Positions 7,441-16,732 of a stretch of DNA of 34,035 bases are shown one piece after another. Origin of the DNA: an uncultured Porphyromonas sp. GTDB taxonomy: Bacteria > Bacteroidota > Bacteroidia > Bacteroidales > Porphyromonadaceae. The position numbers were made by a program, and so were the translations under genes. The stretch lies in contig UWSO01000023.1 of NCBI GenBank assembly GCA_900538385.1, positions 1 through 34,035 on the forward strand, read 5' to 3'. The notes beneath the pieces are model-generated. The model made no database searches and was not told where the DNA came from. It saw only the letters and a program-made list of their open reading frames with translations. The stretch's first letter is position 1; every line of letters begins with the position of its first letter.

Positions 7441-8991
7441 CTATCGTACGATTACTTCGATGGCTGGGATCTGTCGCTCGATACCATCGGGACCACGAGC
7501 GGTCACTTCGCTCACGAAGAAGCGCTTACCCTTTGCCATATTGCGGATCTTATCTCGCTGTCTAGCGGAGAAAGTGGGCCCGTTGGACACCTCGGGGATA
7601 ACGCCACCGACAGAGTCAAAGAAGAGGAGCTGGAAGCGCACTACTTGGTAGGGCACGTCTAGCAGATCATCGTCGATTGCTGCCCCGATACCATTGGCGG
7701 TGAGGAGGTCGCGCTTGGCGATACGACCGCCCTTAAAGCGCTTGGTCGCACCATTGGCATCGGTGTACTGTATATAAGGAAGTGGGTCGGGGAGTGCTCG
7801 TACCCGTAGCGAGGTCTCGGCCATCTTGGTGGTGCGTCCGTCCGCCTGCTTGGCCATGACGGTGATGACGGCGGGAGTACCTATCTTGGCGGGCTTAGCT
7901 ACCCAGCCATTGCCTTGGCGGGTGAGCGTGCCGTTGGTCATCGTGGCGGTCACGTTTTGCGAGGGGACGCCAGGCACGGCGATGCTGATCGGGTTGTTGA
8001 TACCCGCATAGAGGACGTTCATCATAGTAGGAGCGACCGTAGCAAAAGGCTCGGTGACGTAGTACTCCGACTGGAAAGGCTGCTTGACAGCGGTGCCATC
8101 GGGCAGCTCCGTCTCGATGTACCCGGAGATGGGGAAGGTGCCAGCCTTGGACGCCGTGACACGGTAAATACCTCCAGCGCTCTCGGGGAGAGTCGAGCCA
8201 TTGACCACAATCTTGGGAACGCGTGTCGAGTCGTAGCTAGAGAGGACGATGCTCGCCTCGTACTGACTGCCCTGCATGACGAGCTGACTGCGTGGGATCA
8301 CTTGCGCCGCTATCTTATTGACGCGGAGGTCTCCACTGTCGATGTTCTGGACAAGGTCACTCAGCACGTCTCCCTCGACGGTGCGTATGTCGCTCTGGAG
8401 CTTCGTGAGCATCGTGAGCGAGGCGATGGTGGGGATGTTCTCAAAGATCTGCTGCTCCCAGCTGAGTCCGCCTGCGCGCTCCGTGCTGAGCATCTCGGAG
8501 ATATGCTCACGACGGCTATCGCTGCGAACCATCTGTGTGGTGTAGGTGCGGAATGCATCGATCGACTCGCGTAGCTTAGCACCTCGCCGTGTGAGCGGGT
8601 TGAGCATGACGGTCGTGGGGGCGTTCATATCGTCCTTGCGTGCCACATCGTTGGGGTTGGCATCCTTACCGTCTGCCTCTTGAGCTATGAGGAGGCGCAG
8701 CTGGTCTATCTCGTTGTAGAGCGAGTCGGCATAGGCGGTGAGTGCTAGTCCTTTACGATACCAGGGCTCCGCTTTGCTAGGGTTTTTGGCATAAGCAGTC
8801 GAGAGTCCCTTCATGATGTTGTCATTGCTCTGCTGCGAACCCTCGATGGTGTGCGTGAGACTGCGCTCCACGAGGACAAAGCCCGAGAGCACCTCCGAGG
8901 AGACATTGAGTGCTACCATCGCAATGAAGACGAGATACATCAGATTGATCATCTTCTGTCTATTGCGGTTGCCACTGCTTCCTGCTGCCAT
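7441..8991 (-). CDS. porM: Type IX secretion system motor subunit PorM/GldM
   Basis: PorM is anchored in the inner membrane by one helix and spans the periplasm, linking the PorL motor to the PorK/N ring. The 516-aa protein starts with a short cytoplasmic stretch (AAGSSGNRNRQKMINLMY) and a transmembrane helix at about 17-36 (LVFIAMVALNVSSEVLSGF). This is followed by the helical D1 region to about 220 and then beta-rich D2-D4 domains. The family-typical KMINLMYLVFIAMVALNVS opening is plain. It lies between porL (55 bases) and porN (57 bases), so one operon is very likely. Confidence 0.95.
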   Translation of the reverse strand: MAAGSSGNRNRQKMINLMYLVFIAMVALNVSSEVLSGFVLVERSLTHTIEGSQQSNDNIMKGLSTAYAKNPSKAEPWYRKGLALTAYADSLYNEIDQLRLLIAQEADGKDANPNDVARKDDMNAPTTVMLNPLTRRGAKLRESIDAFRTYTTQMVRSDSRREHISEMLSTERAGGLSWEQQIFENIPTIASLTMLTKLQSDIRTVEGDVLSDLVQNIDSGDLRVNKIAAQVIPRSQLVMQGSQYEASIVLSSYDSTRVPKIVVNGSTLPESAGGIYRVTASKAGTFPISGYIETELPDGTAVKQPFQSEYYVTEPFATVAPTMMNVLYAGINNPISIAVPGVPSQNVTATMTNGTLTRQGNGWVAKPAKIGTPAVITVMAKQADGRTTKMAETSLRVRALPDPLPYIQYTDANGATKRFKGGRIAKRDLLTANGIGAAIDDDLLDVPYQVVRFQLLFFDSVGGVIPEVSNGPTFSARQRDKIRNMAKGKRFFVSEVTARGPDGIERQIPAIEVIVR

Positions 8992-9046
8992 AATGCCTAG
9001 ATTGTGTTAGTTGAATAGCTATCGAGTAGATGAAGGGGAAAGCGCT

Positions 9047-10105
9047 CTACTCTTGTGGCTCCTGTGGTGCACCCGTATTGCGTGGTGCTTGATAGGGCTG
9101 TGATGCGTAGTAGTCGGACCGTGCCGAGGGGTACTCTTGCCGTGGAGCGTAGTAGCTAGGCTCGTAGCCTCCCTGATAAGGACGACCCGCCATGCCGGGG
9201 GCACCCATATTGACCGTCAGCGCCTCCAGAATGCGAGCGTAGACACGATTCAGCTCAGAGAGCTGCATGGTCAAGCGCTCATTTTGCGTGCGGAATGTAG
9301 TACTATCGATAGCGGAGTCTTGGTACATATTCTTAATATGTTCCAGACCTTGGTTGATCTGGTCAATGGTAGCGACCTGTCCTGTGATGCTTGCCAGCTG
9401 CGACTCGTAGATCTGGTTGAGACGAGCCAAGTGCTGTGAGGTCGTGTCCATCTGCGTCTGATACTCCACGGCACTCTCACCGAGGGTGCGACCGTCTTGC
9501 TGCATAGCGACCCACTGATCAGTCATCTGCTGAGATAGCTCGCCCAGTCGGCTGAGCTGCGAAGCGGCATTGGCTAGCTGGTCAATGGCAGAGGAGAGAC
9601 GCTCCACCTGAACCTCAGAAGCTGGCGCACCGTAGCCACCCTCAGGGGCAACGTAACCTGTTTGAGCTTGCGCCTGGACTTGTGGTTGAGCTTGAGGCTG
9701 AGCAGCGTAAGCTCTCGTCGGCTCGTGATGCTCGCCCTCAGGATAGGCATAAATGGGTGTAGGTGCTGCAGCTGCCTCCTGAGCTTTGCGGAGGAGGTAC
9801 TGTCGGCGAGCCTCCATCTCCTGCTTGTCCATCGGGTTCTTAGAGTCTAGCTCGGGGAAAACCTGCTCCCACTGGTAGTGCTCCTCAGGTTGCTCGAAAC
9901 CTGAGATAAAGAAGACGAAGAACTCGGTGATCATACCGATGAAAAGCATCTCATTGCCGAAGGGTAGGTGGAGCAACTTAAAGAGAGCTCCGAGGATTAC
10001 CACTGCGGCACCCCAGCTGTATGCGAAGTTGAGCACTCTGCGCCCTTTCTTGCTGGAGAGATACATCTCCAGACCATTCTTGTAGCGTCTATATTTCTTT
10101 GCCAT
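9047..10105 (-). CDS. porL: Type IX secretion system motor subunit PorL/GldL
   Basis: PorL is the inner-membrane, proton-driven partner of PorM. The 352-aa product has two closely spaced transmembrane helices at about 25-70 (NFAYSWGAAVVILGALFKLL and MLFIGMITEFFVFFISGF). The membrane-embedded Glu in MITEFF is the residue thought to couple proton flow in this family. The rest is cytoplasmic: a Gln/Ala/Pro-rich linker (about 125-165), a long helical and probably coiled-coil part (165-295), and a Tyr/Pro-rich tail. Spacing is 53 bases to porK and 55 to porM. Confidence 0.94.
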   Translation of the reverse strand: MAKKYRRYKNGLEMYLSSKKGRRVLNFAYSWGAAVVILGALFKLLHLPFGNEMLFIGMITEFFVFFISGFEQPEEHYQWEQVFPELDSKNPMDKQEMEARRQYLLRKAQEAAAAPTPIYAYPEGEHHEPTRAYAAQPQAQPQVQAQAQTGYVAPEGGYGAPASEVQVERLSSAIDQLANAASQLSRLGELSQQMTDQWVAMQQDGRTLGESAVEYQTQMDTTSQHLARLNQIYESQLASITGQVATIDQINQGLEHIKNMYQDSAIDSTTFRTQNERLTMQLSELNRVYARILEALTVNMGAPGMAGRPYQGGYEPSYYAPRQEYPSARSDYYASQPYQAPRNTGAPQEPQE

Positions 10106-10158
10106 GAGTCTATCTATCTGAAGGGTAAAGCCGTTGTTAGGGCTGTCTGTTGCGTTGC

Positions 10159-11673
10159 TTATTTGGAGTTGTTGATGATGCTGCGCACACAGCGGAAGCC
10201 GATGTAAGAGTGTGCCTCATCTTGTGGTGCGTAGATGCGTCGTGTGGATCTGATGAAGCGGAGGACGTCCTTCCACGAACCACCCTTGGCGACTTTGCGC
10301 CGTAGCATCGTGTTGTCCTCGCGAGCTGCGTTGTAGTGCATCTGCGGATTGACATCGTCCATCATCTCGTAGCTAGAGACGAAGTAGCTCGAGCTGGTCC
10401 ACTCCGCCACGTTGCCCGCCATATCGTAGAGCCCGTAGTCGTTGGGCGAGAAAGTGCTTACTTGCGAAGTAATCACCTGTCCGTCGGCTGCATAGTCTCC
10501 CTCGAAGGGCTTGAAGTTTGCCAAGAAGCATACGTCTTCCGAGTCTAGGTCTTCGCTATTCCATGGGAACTTCGTGTTAGTTCGTCCAGCACGCGCTGCG
10601 TATTCCCACTCAGCCTCGGTGGGCAGTCTAAACTCAGGCACGATCGCTCCATCGGGTAGGTTCAGCCCCTTACGATAGTTATCCGTACGCCAGTGGCAGA
10701 AAGCGGTCGCTTGCTCCCACGAGACACCCACTACGGGGTGATTGTCGTAGCGAGGGTGATTGAAGTAAGTGCGGGTGTAGATCTCATTCTTAGAGTTGGG
10801 GTAGTCATTGACCCAGACCGTCTCATCGGGATAGATCGCTACGATGTAGGTATTGAGAAAGTCGTACTCACTAGCGAGCTGACGCGTGATCGTCTCACGG
10901 ATTATCTCACCACGGTCGTTGACGTAAGCCGTGTCCTTAGAGATCATCACCGGCTCCTGAACGCCCTTGATAGCACGCACCTCCTGCTGCAAGTTGTTGC
11001 GGTAGAGTGCTGCTGCGTGGTAGTCGTAGACCTCATACTTGTATAGCATTTGCTTAGGATCGAGCTTGCGCTCGCCCGTCACGGGGTTCGTGTAGTAGAC
11101 ACTCTCCATCGCCTCCAGTTCCTGCTCTAGCGCACGCTTAGGGTTGGGTAGCGGTTGAGACCAGTCGAGGTAAGGCTTGATGGGGTCACCATACTTGTCC
11201 GTAGTAATCTTGTAAAGCGGGTTACCCCCGTATAGCGGGTCCGCCAGACGCTCGCGAACGATCGAGTCACGCACATAGTAGACGAATTGTCGCCACTGCG
11301 CATTCGTCACCTCCGTCTGATCCATCCAGAAGGCATCTACCGAGATCGCCCGGTACTCAGCAGGGAGTCCCCAGACCGTGTCCGCCTCACGCTCGCCCAG
11401 CACAATGTGCCCTTGCGGTATCTGCACCATGCCATAGGGTGCAGGCTCACTCCACGAGGAGAGCCCTACGCCCACTAGCTCGGCACTCACGCCAGAGCCA
11501 CGCTTGGGAGCGCAGCCCACCATGCTCAGCACGGAGATGAAGAGTAAGAGCAGTGCCAAAGCTCCTAGTAGGGGCAAGGCTCCAGCTCTGATTCTAGTCC
11601 TAAGCCTTTGTACAGAACGGACATCATGCGCGCTCTGGGACGGACTGCAGTATGTCGGCAAAGCTTCTTTCAT
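10159..11673 (-). CDS. porK: Type IX secretion system ring lipoprotein PorK/GldK
   Basis: PorK is an outer-membrane lipoprotein that forms the secretion ring with PorN. The 504-aa product has a long basic leader, a hydrophobic segment (about 33-52) and a lipobox ending in VGC (near residue 54). The mature part carries a formylglycine-generating-enzyme (FGE-sulfatase) fold: YRAISVDAFWMDQTEVTNAQW near its start, HPVVGVSWEQATAFCHWR, FRLPTEAEWEYAARAG, and NDYGLYDMAGNVAEWTSS, ending with YIGFRCVRS. An insertion of about 150 residues (roughly 145-300) interrupts the fold. The unusually long n-region before the lipobox could mean the true start is internal, but no better ATG precedes the hydrophobic stretch. 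Confidence 0.95.
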   Translation of the reverse strand: MKEALPTYCSPSQSAHDVRSVQRLRTRIRAGALPLLGALALLLLFISVLSMVGCAPKRGSGVSAELVGVGLSSWSEPAPYGMVQIPQGHIVLGEREADTVWGLPAEYRAISVDAFWMDQTEVTNAQWRQFVYYVRDSIVRERLADPLYGGNPLYKITTDKYGDPIKPYLDWSQPLPNPKRALEQELEAMESVYYTNPVTGERKLDPKQMLYKYEVYDYHAAALYRNNLQQEVRAIKGVQEPVMISKDTAYVNDRGEIIRETITRQLASEYDFLNTYIVAIYPDETVWVNDYPNSKNEIYTRTYFNHPRYDNHPVVGVSWEQATAFCHWRTDNYRKGLNLPDGAIVPEFRLPTEAEWEYAARAGRTNTKFPWNSEDLDSEDVCFLANFKPFEGDYAADGQVITSQVSTFSPNDYGLYDMAGNVAEWTSSSYFVSSYEMMDDVNPQMHYNAAREDNTMLRRKVAKGGSWKDVLRFIRSTRRIYAPQDEAHSYIGFRCVRSIINNSK

Positions 11674-11734
11674 AGCTTCTAAGTTGTTTCAGAGGTCTTC
11701 TGATTGAGTTCTATTTATCATAGAGACGCAGCAG

Positions 11735-12790
11735 CTAGAGGAGTCGTATGCTCTTGTAGCTGTTGGTCCCTTTCTTGTGGCTAGACATCGGGAGTGCGTA
11801 GGTGATCACCAGCTCGTGACTGCCCCAGTTGCCCCTTGCCAGCTGACTCGTAGGCATCTCAAAGAGATAACCCACGTGACACTTGCCAAAGAGCGCTCCC
11901 AGTCGTAGCCCCGCCGCTTGCAAAGGTCGGTACATCAGACCAGCCTCCCATCGCTGAGCAAGGCGCACATCTAGGTTGACATCCACCCGCCACGACGTCA
12001 AGTTTGTCGAGGCAAATAGTGAGGGGTGCCACGATAATAACGCACCTGGTGGTGTAATATTGTACCCACAGACCGCATTGATATGTATCGGCACCTTCTG
12101 ATAGTAGAGCCTGTCGAGGGTGATGCGCGGCACCGTGAGGTGACGCCCCGAGACACCGATGAAGTACCGAGGCGTGTGCCATAGGATTCCCGCAGAGAGA
12201 TCAAAGTTGCGTCCCGACACAGGCGTCTGTGGCAGCGAAGGGTCATTTGGCGTCATAGCCCCTCCATCTGGTATGCGTGCCTTAGTGCCATCGTATAGGA
12301 GGTTGATCATGCCCAGCCCCGTGCCGATAGAGAGGATCTTGTCCCCCTTCCAGCGAAGCTGAAAAGCATACTCCGCCTGCGCCTCTGTACGGGTAAAGAG
12401 TCCCGCACGCTGCGCCACGACCACCAGCCCCACACCGTGGTAGCTCTTGCCCCACTGCTGCTCCGTATGAGCCGAGACAAAAAGGTTCGCAGGAGCTCCC
12501 TCTATACCGATCCATTGCTGGTGATAGGCAGCCGTCAGGAGCAGATCTTTCTGCAGACCGATCGCTGCCGGATTGTAGTAGTTCTGTAGCCGACGGTAGT
12601 CCGAGAAAAGCGGATCCACCTGTGCCAGCGAACGCATCGGGAGCCAGCAGGTCACGATAAGCAGACATAGCAGGAGCCTCCCGAGAGACTTACGCCACCA
12701 CCTCTCCGTAACGCATACGCCCCCCTCCGACTGGTGCTCATCTGGCGCAAGCCGTATAGCGCAGATCCGAAGTGGGCGCATCTCTTTCAT
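11735..12790 (-). CDS. porP: Type IX secretion system outer-membrane protein PorP/SprF
   Basis: PorP belongs to the PorP/SprF beta-barrel family that partners the secretion complex at the outer membrane. The mature protein opens with the family signature, seen here as QVDPLFSDYRRLQNYYNPAAIGL and followed by LTAAYHQQWIGIEGAP. Alternating barrel strands run to the end. The ATG at 12790 gives 351 aa with a long N-region before the hydrophobic signal (about 34-56, LLLCLLIVTCWLPMRSLAQ). The only nearby alternative is Met4, so the leader may be genuinely long. It is the first por gene; porK follows after 61 bases. No clear -7 box lies immediately upstream, so it may share the promoter of the DUF2795 gene. 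Confidence 0.92.
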   Translation of the reverse strand: MKEMRPLRICAIRLAPDEHQSEGGVCVTERWWRKSLGRLLLCLLIVTCWLPMRSLAQVDPLFSDYRRLQNYYNPAAIGLQKDLLLTAAYHQQWIGIEGAPANLFVSAHTEQQWGKSYHGVGLVVVAQRAGLFTRTEAQAEYAFQLRWKGDKILSIGTGLGMINLLYDGTKARIPDGGAMTPNDPSLPQTPVSGRNFDLSAGILWHTPRYFIGVSGRHLTVPRITLDRLYYQKVPIHINAVCGYNITPPGALLSWHPSLFASTNLTSWRVDVNLDVRLAQRWEAGLMYRPLQAAGLRLGALFGKCHVGYLFEMPTSQLARGNWGSHELVITYALPMSSHKKGTNSYKSIRLL

Positions 12791-12875
12791 CCTAGGTGGC
12801 GTATAGTCATAAGCTAATAGCTATGCAGAGACTCCCTGATTATGAGTCAGTGTCTTGTATCTCTAGAGCGACGAG

Positions 12876-13097
12876 CTAGTACTCCTCCTCGTTGAAGAAG
12901 AAGTCCTCCTTGCTAGGGTAGTCCGGCCATATATCCTCAATGGTCTCATACTCCTCGCCCTCGTCTTCGATCTCCTCAAGGTTCTCGATCACCTCGATGG
13001 GCGCACCTGAGCGCTGAGCATAGTCAATGAGCTCCTCTTTGGTAGCTGGCCAAGGAGCATCCTCTAGCTTTGAGGCCAATTCTAACGTCCAGTACAT
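12876..13097 (-). CDS. Small DUF2795 family protein
   Basis: This 73-aa acidic protein begins MYWTLELASKLEDAPWPAT and ends in IWPDYPSKEDFFFNEEEY. I recognise it as the short DUF2795 protein found throughout Bacteroidota. Function is unknown to me. It has no signal peptide or membrane helix. It lies 85 bases upstream of porP on the same strand and has a TATATTTG box about 120 bases upstream of its ATG. It may be co-transcribed with the por operon, though this arrangement does not show a shared role. Confidence 0.88.
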   Translation of the reverse strand: MYWTLELASKLEDAPWPATKEELIDYAQRSGAPIEVIENLEEIEDEGEEYETIEDIWPDYPSKEDFFFNEEEY

Positions 13098-13215
13098 AGT
13101 TAATCTATATCAGTGGTTATATAATAAGGAGTATTCTATCGGATAAAACGGCGACATCGCTAGATTATTGCATCTATTCGCCGACTTGCCCCATAGCGCA
13201 TCTCCTACGAGCGTG

Positions 13216-13223
13216 CAAATATA
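13216..13223 (-). promoter_or_regulatory. Putative -7 box for the DUF2795 gene (and perhaps the por operon)
   Basis: On the minus strand the bases read TATATTTG, matching the Bacteroidota -7 consensus TAnnTTTG. A convincing TTTG -33 box is not seen at the expected distance. It would give a leader of about 110 bases before ATG 13097. Confidence 0.4.
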
Positions 13224-13273
13224 GACAACCTAGACCACATTTACAACTAGTGGGTTAGAAGCGGGCTGCGCGG

Positions 13274-15727
13274 CTATAGTTGCTTGAGTACCTTCACGAG
13301 ATGCTCACCGATGTTGATGGTGTAGCCCTGCTGGATGTAGACGACTCGATTGAATGTATCGCAGATGAGGAAGATGGGTAGCGAACTGGAGGTGAGCTTC
13401 ATCTCCTCGCGAATCTCCTTGAGTATAGCGCCCTCTGAGTCTATGCCCCAGACCACCTGAGCGGGTAGGTCAAAGCCCTCGTCGACAAATCGTGTGGCGG
13501 CGTCTTGGCTCTCAAAGAGTAGTACGACAGACTGACCCCACTCCTCGAGAGCGTCCTTATAGATGGCGATGTCTCGTAGCGTATGATTGCTCGGCTCATG
13601 ATTTGGAGCGATCAAGCCTAAGATGTAGTAGCCACGTCCGGTGGTCGAGATGAGGCTCTTGGTGGTCTGTGTGGCGAGGTCGTAGTAGAGGTTCTCCGCA
13701 TTAAAGTTGCCGATGACTTGTACCCCCTCATTGCTCTCTCGCATGGTGAGCTGTACGGTAGTGGTCTCCCCACGCTTGATCTCAAAAACTTCGCTATGCG
13801 TGAGCACGGCACCGCTAGCCATACGTGTGCCGGTGGTCAGTAGATAGCGGCCCTCGTCTAGCTTGATGCCCTTGGCAAAGTCACGACTCCAGGTAGCCTC
13901 CTCGTCGAAGGTCAGCAGCGAGGTCTTGCCATCGACGATGCGACTGATGGTAAAGTGCGCATAGTACTTAGGATTGCTGATATACTTCGAGGGGGTATAG
14001 CTTAACTGAAGTGTACCCTGAGGTGTCGTGGCTATGGGGCTGGCTTGGTCGTGCCAGAGGACGTCGACCCAGTGATCGTCTGTGTAATACTGTAGCTTGC
14101 CATTGATCTCGTTGATGCGTGCCGGCCATCCGAGACTACGGGCTGCTGCTACGAAGAAGATGTTTCTGCCTAGCTCATCGGTCTGTCGCTCGCGGTAGAC
14201 GCTCATGGGCTGCATCCTCAGGCGTTGCGGGTTCTGGTCCGTTACTAGCTTAACGTTGGCGAGCGTCCAGTCGATCAGTTCTTGTGGTGAGCGAAGAGCT
14301 GCTAGCTGCTCACGGAGGAAGTGCTTGTACGGTGTGAGCCACTCTAGCTCTACTCGGGGATTGAGGACGTACTTGCAGTAGATCTCCGACTGATTTGTCT
14401 CGGCCGCTTCACTGTCTTGTAAGACCTCTAGGGAGATGTCTCGCAGATCCTTTTTCGCTAGGACGGAGAGGAGCTTCTGGGCCATCTCTTTATTGCCCGC
14501 TTGCGTTATAAACTGCTGTATGGTGGCGTGATTGCCTCGTGACTCATCGACCATCGTCGCCTCGTAGGCTTGCCGGATGCTATCCTCGTAAGCCAGACGC
14601 TCGTTGTTGACCCGTCGCATCTCTTCGGAGACTTGTGGTAGAGAGCCAGATATGCTAGGCGGTGTAATGGTTTCGTCGAAAACCTTAGGCAGGCTCTCGG
14701 ACGATAGGATCACGGTCTCTACAGGCTTGGCACCGAAGGAGACTCTCTTCAGGGCTATGTCTCCGTCCTTTTCGACCCATACCATCATATCCCCGCGCCC
14801 AGCCGTGAGTTTGGCTCTTCCCAAGGCATCGGTAAACTTAGAAGCTACGGTGAAGTACTCCGCATAGTTGTACAGCTTGAAGTCTACGCGGGCATTGGCT
14901 ACCGGCTCGCCAGCGGGCGTCTTCACCTCGATGGTGAGATCGGAGCTAGGGGCATAGTGGTCGATCACATTGATCTCTGTGAAGAAGGGCGTCCGCTGGA
15001 TCACCTCTTCGGGCCCGTCGTACGCTCCAAACACTTTGGTGTGCATGAGCATACCGCGTGAAGCACTCTCGTTGAACCACCCGAGGTTAAGTACAGGCTC
15101 AGGCTCACACGCTCCTAAGAAGTACCACTTGCCATCGACCCACGCCTCGACCCACGCATGATTATCGTCTGTGTGAGCCCAGCGGGGCGTGTAGACCTGC
15201 CTGGCGGGGATACCCACAGAGCGGAGTGCCGCGACGAGCAGTGTGCTCTCCTCGCCACACCGTCCGTAGGCTGTACAGACGGTCGCTAGTGGGCTACTGG
15301 TGCGAGCGTCTGTAGGGCGGTAGGTGACCTTCTCGTGGCACCAGTGGTTGACCTCCAGCACAGCATCGTACATAGACATGCCGATGACACGATCTTTGAG
15401 CTCCTTGTAGAAGACCTCTCGACTATTGTCTAGGTTCTCATTATTTACCCTAATCGGTAGGACGAAGTGTCTGAACTCCCGCTCGGGTATCTGCTTGCCC
15501 CACGGCATCTCTTGGCGAGTCTGTAGCGAGAGTCGCACATTGTGCTCATAAAAGGCTCTGCTATAGTCATAACGATCGGGCAGAGGTAAGTACTGATAGA
15601 GGAAGTCTAAGTACTGCTCGACCTGATCGCTACTCGTTGGAGTAGCGGTTGGCTTCGTTTGCGCTAGAGCTAGTGATCCGCTTAGGAGCATCACTGTGAT
15701 GAGGTAAAGGAGAGCTTTTCGTGTCAT
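13274..15727 (-). CDS. Secreted transglutaminase-like protein, multi-domain
   Basis: The 817-aa product begins with a signal peptide (residues 1-23, ending ALAQ). A transglutaminase/protease-like core lies at about 115-215, with the catalytic Cys in YGRCGEES (C157) and the His in DNHAWVEAW (H190). The third catalytic residue, usually Asp, would fall in LGACEPE and is probably E208; this is uncertain. An Ig-like or carboxypeptidase-regulatory fold follows (about 265-340). A second, degenerate transglutaminase-like stretch is near 480-570 (RNIFFVAAARSLGWPARI...HWVDVLW), and a thioredoxin-like tail near 745-817 (IFLICDTFNRVVYIQQGY). A role as extracytoplasmic peptidase or cross-linker is inference. 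It has a TATCTTTG -7 box just upstream. Confidence 0.82.
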   Translation of the reverse strand: MTRKALLYLITVMLLSGSLALAQTKPTATPTSSDQVEQYLDFLYQYLPLPDRYDYSRAFYEHNVRLSLQTRQEMPWGKQIPEREFRHFVLPIRVNNENLDNSREVFYKELKDRVIGMSMYDAVLEVNHWCHEKVTYRPTDARTSSPLATVCTAYGRCGEESTLLVAALRSVGIPARQVYTPRWAHTDDNHAWVEAWVDGKWYFLGACEPEPVLNLGWFNESASRGMLMHTKVFGAYDGPEEVIQRTPFFTEINVIDHYAPSSDLTIEVKTPAGEPVANARVDFKLYNYAEYFTVASKFTDALGRAKLTAGRGDMMVWVEKDGDIALKRVSFGAKPVETVILSSESLPKVFDETITPPSISGSLPQVSEEMRRVNNERLAYEDSIRQAYEATMVDESRGNHATIQQFITQAGNKEMAQKLLSVLAKKDLRDISLEVLQDSEAAETNQSEIYCKYVLNPRVELEWLTPYKHFLREQLAALRSPQELIDWTLANVKLVTDQNPQRLRMQPMSVYRERQTDELGRNIFFVAAARSLGWPARINEINGKLQYYTDDHWVDVLWHDQASPIATTPQGTLQLSYTPSKYISNPKYYAHFTISRIVDGKTSLLTFDEEATWSRDFAKGIKLDEGRYLLTTGTRMASGAVLTHSEVFEIKRGETTTVQLTMRESNEGVQVIGNFNAENLYYDLATQTTKSLISTTGRGYYILGLIAPNHEPSNHTLRDIAIYKDALEEWGQSVVLLFESQDAATRFVDEGFDLPAQVVWGIDSEGAILKEIREEMKLTSSSLPIFLICDTFNRVVYIQQGYTINIGEHLVKVLKQL

Positions 15728-15758
15728 AAGATTTAGATAGAGAGTTGTATTTGCTGTA

Positions 15759-15766
15759 CAAAGATA
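15759..15766 (-). promoter_or_regulatory. Putative -7 box for the transglutaminase-like gene
   Basis: The minus strand reads TATCTTTG, an exact TAnnTTTG match, 31 bases before the ATG at 15727. It lies just beyond the cutC stop, which suggests the large gene has its own promoter. No TTTG -33 box is evident. Confidence 0.5.
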
Positions 15767-15771
15767 AGTGT

Positions 15772-16491
15772 TTAGTGAATAGCCTTTAGGAAGTCGCGAA
15801 CGATATCTGCGTCAGTCTCCTGCCTGCCGTCTGGTAGGCGTAGAGATGCCGAGCCATGTATCTCCCGAGCGCCTGTCTCGGTGAGTATGCGCCGGATGTT
15901 GCTTGCCGTCACACCGCCCCCAGGGAGTATCGTAATCGCTCCCGCCGCTCGCTCGATGAGCTGACGAATGATAGGTATGCCCGTCTCCGCAGTCTCCTTA
16001 GTACCAGAAGTGAGGATACGTGCGCAGCCTAATGATTGTATCGTCTCCATAGCCTCTAGCGGATTCTGCGACTGATCAAACGCCCTGTGAAACGTGAAGG
16101 AGACTCCCTGAGACCGCTCCAAGAGCCTCCTCGTAGCGACCTCATCGACAGTGCCTGCGGGTGTCATAGCGCCACTGACGATAGCATCGACGTAGGGTAG
16201 TGCCGCCTCGATGTCTCGCTCCATGACGCGCAGCTCCTCCTCGGAGTAGACGAAGTCTCCCTCTCGCGGACGGATCAAGACATGGATGCGGAGCTCGGGA
16301 TAGAGGGCGCGAACCTCTCTCAGAAGTCCTAGGGAAGGTGTTAGTCCCCCCACGGATAGTGCGGAGCATAGCTCTATACGCTTAGCACCTCCTGCCACAG
16401 CGGCCTGCACACTCCGCATACTTGCTGTGCACACCTCTAGCGTGTAGTCTCTTACCTCGCTGCGCTCGCCAAAAGTCACTTCCTGCGTCAT
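15772..16491 (-). CDS. cutC: CutC family protein
   Basis: CutC is a TIM-barrel protein historically linked to copper handling; its biochemical role is unsettled. Diagnostic stretches are YTLEVCTASMRSVQAAVAGG, AKRIELCSALSVGGLTPS, HVLIRPREGDFVYS, FTFHRAFD, and ILTSGTKETAETG. I choose ATG 16491 (MTQEVTF), giving 239 aa, the family length. An in-frame ATG at 16554 would add 21 residues, but a TAAGTTTG promoter box lies inside that extension, so the transcript probably starts after it. The gene is on the minus strand upstream of the transglutaminase-like gene, 44 bases away. Confidence 0.9.
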   Translation of the reverse strand: MTQEVTFGERSEVRDYTLEVCTASMRSVQAAVAGGAKRIELCSALSVGGLTPSLGLLREVRALYPELRIHVLIRPREGDFVYSEEELRVMERDIEAALPYVDAIVSGAMTPAGTVDEVATRRLLERSQGVSFTFHRAFDQSQNPLEAMETIQSLGCARILTSGTKETAETGIPIIRQLIERAAGAITILPGGGVTASNIRRILTETGAREIHGSASLRLPDGRQETDADIVRDFLKAIH

Positions 16492-16524
16492 ACCATAATT
16501 GAGTGGATTGTTTCTTTGCTGCGA

Positions 16525-16532
16525 CAAACTTA
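16525..16532 (-). promoter_or_regulatory. Putative -7 box for cutC
   Basis: On the minus strand the bases read TAAGTTTG, matching TAnnTTTG, 33 bases before the preferred cutC start. Its position inside the longer possible reading frame supports the shorter protein. Confidence 0.45.
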
Positions 16533-16669
16533 CTAAAAATGGCCCGTAATACACACCTTCTCCATTTCCCTAGATTCCGCAAGTCTCACTACAGATCAGC
16601 CGACCGTCACAACGTTTGGGCCCTACATCGGGCTACACATTTTATGTTCAAACGGCTTTAGAACGATAG

Positions 16670-16699
16670 CCACGTGGAAAATTTCAAATCTCCACGTGG
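16670..16699. repeat. CCACGTGG palindrome pair
   Basis: Two copies of the perfect 8-bp palindrome CCACGTGG (16670-16677 and 16692-16699) flank AAAATTTCAAATCT, an AT-rich spacer. The pair forms a hairpin-capable unit. Related words recur at 16821-16828, 16842-16849 and 16864-16885 after the tandem array. I do not recognise a binding protein for them. Confidence 0.7.
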
Positions 16700-16732
16700 C
16701 TATTTTTTATTTTCCACGGAGGAAAAAATCAT

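Noticed and set aside
7915..8574. A 219-codon plus-strand frame opposite porM
   Set aside because: It lies wholly within porM, which is certain; the frame follows from base bias on the complementary strand.
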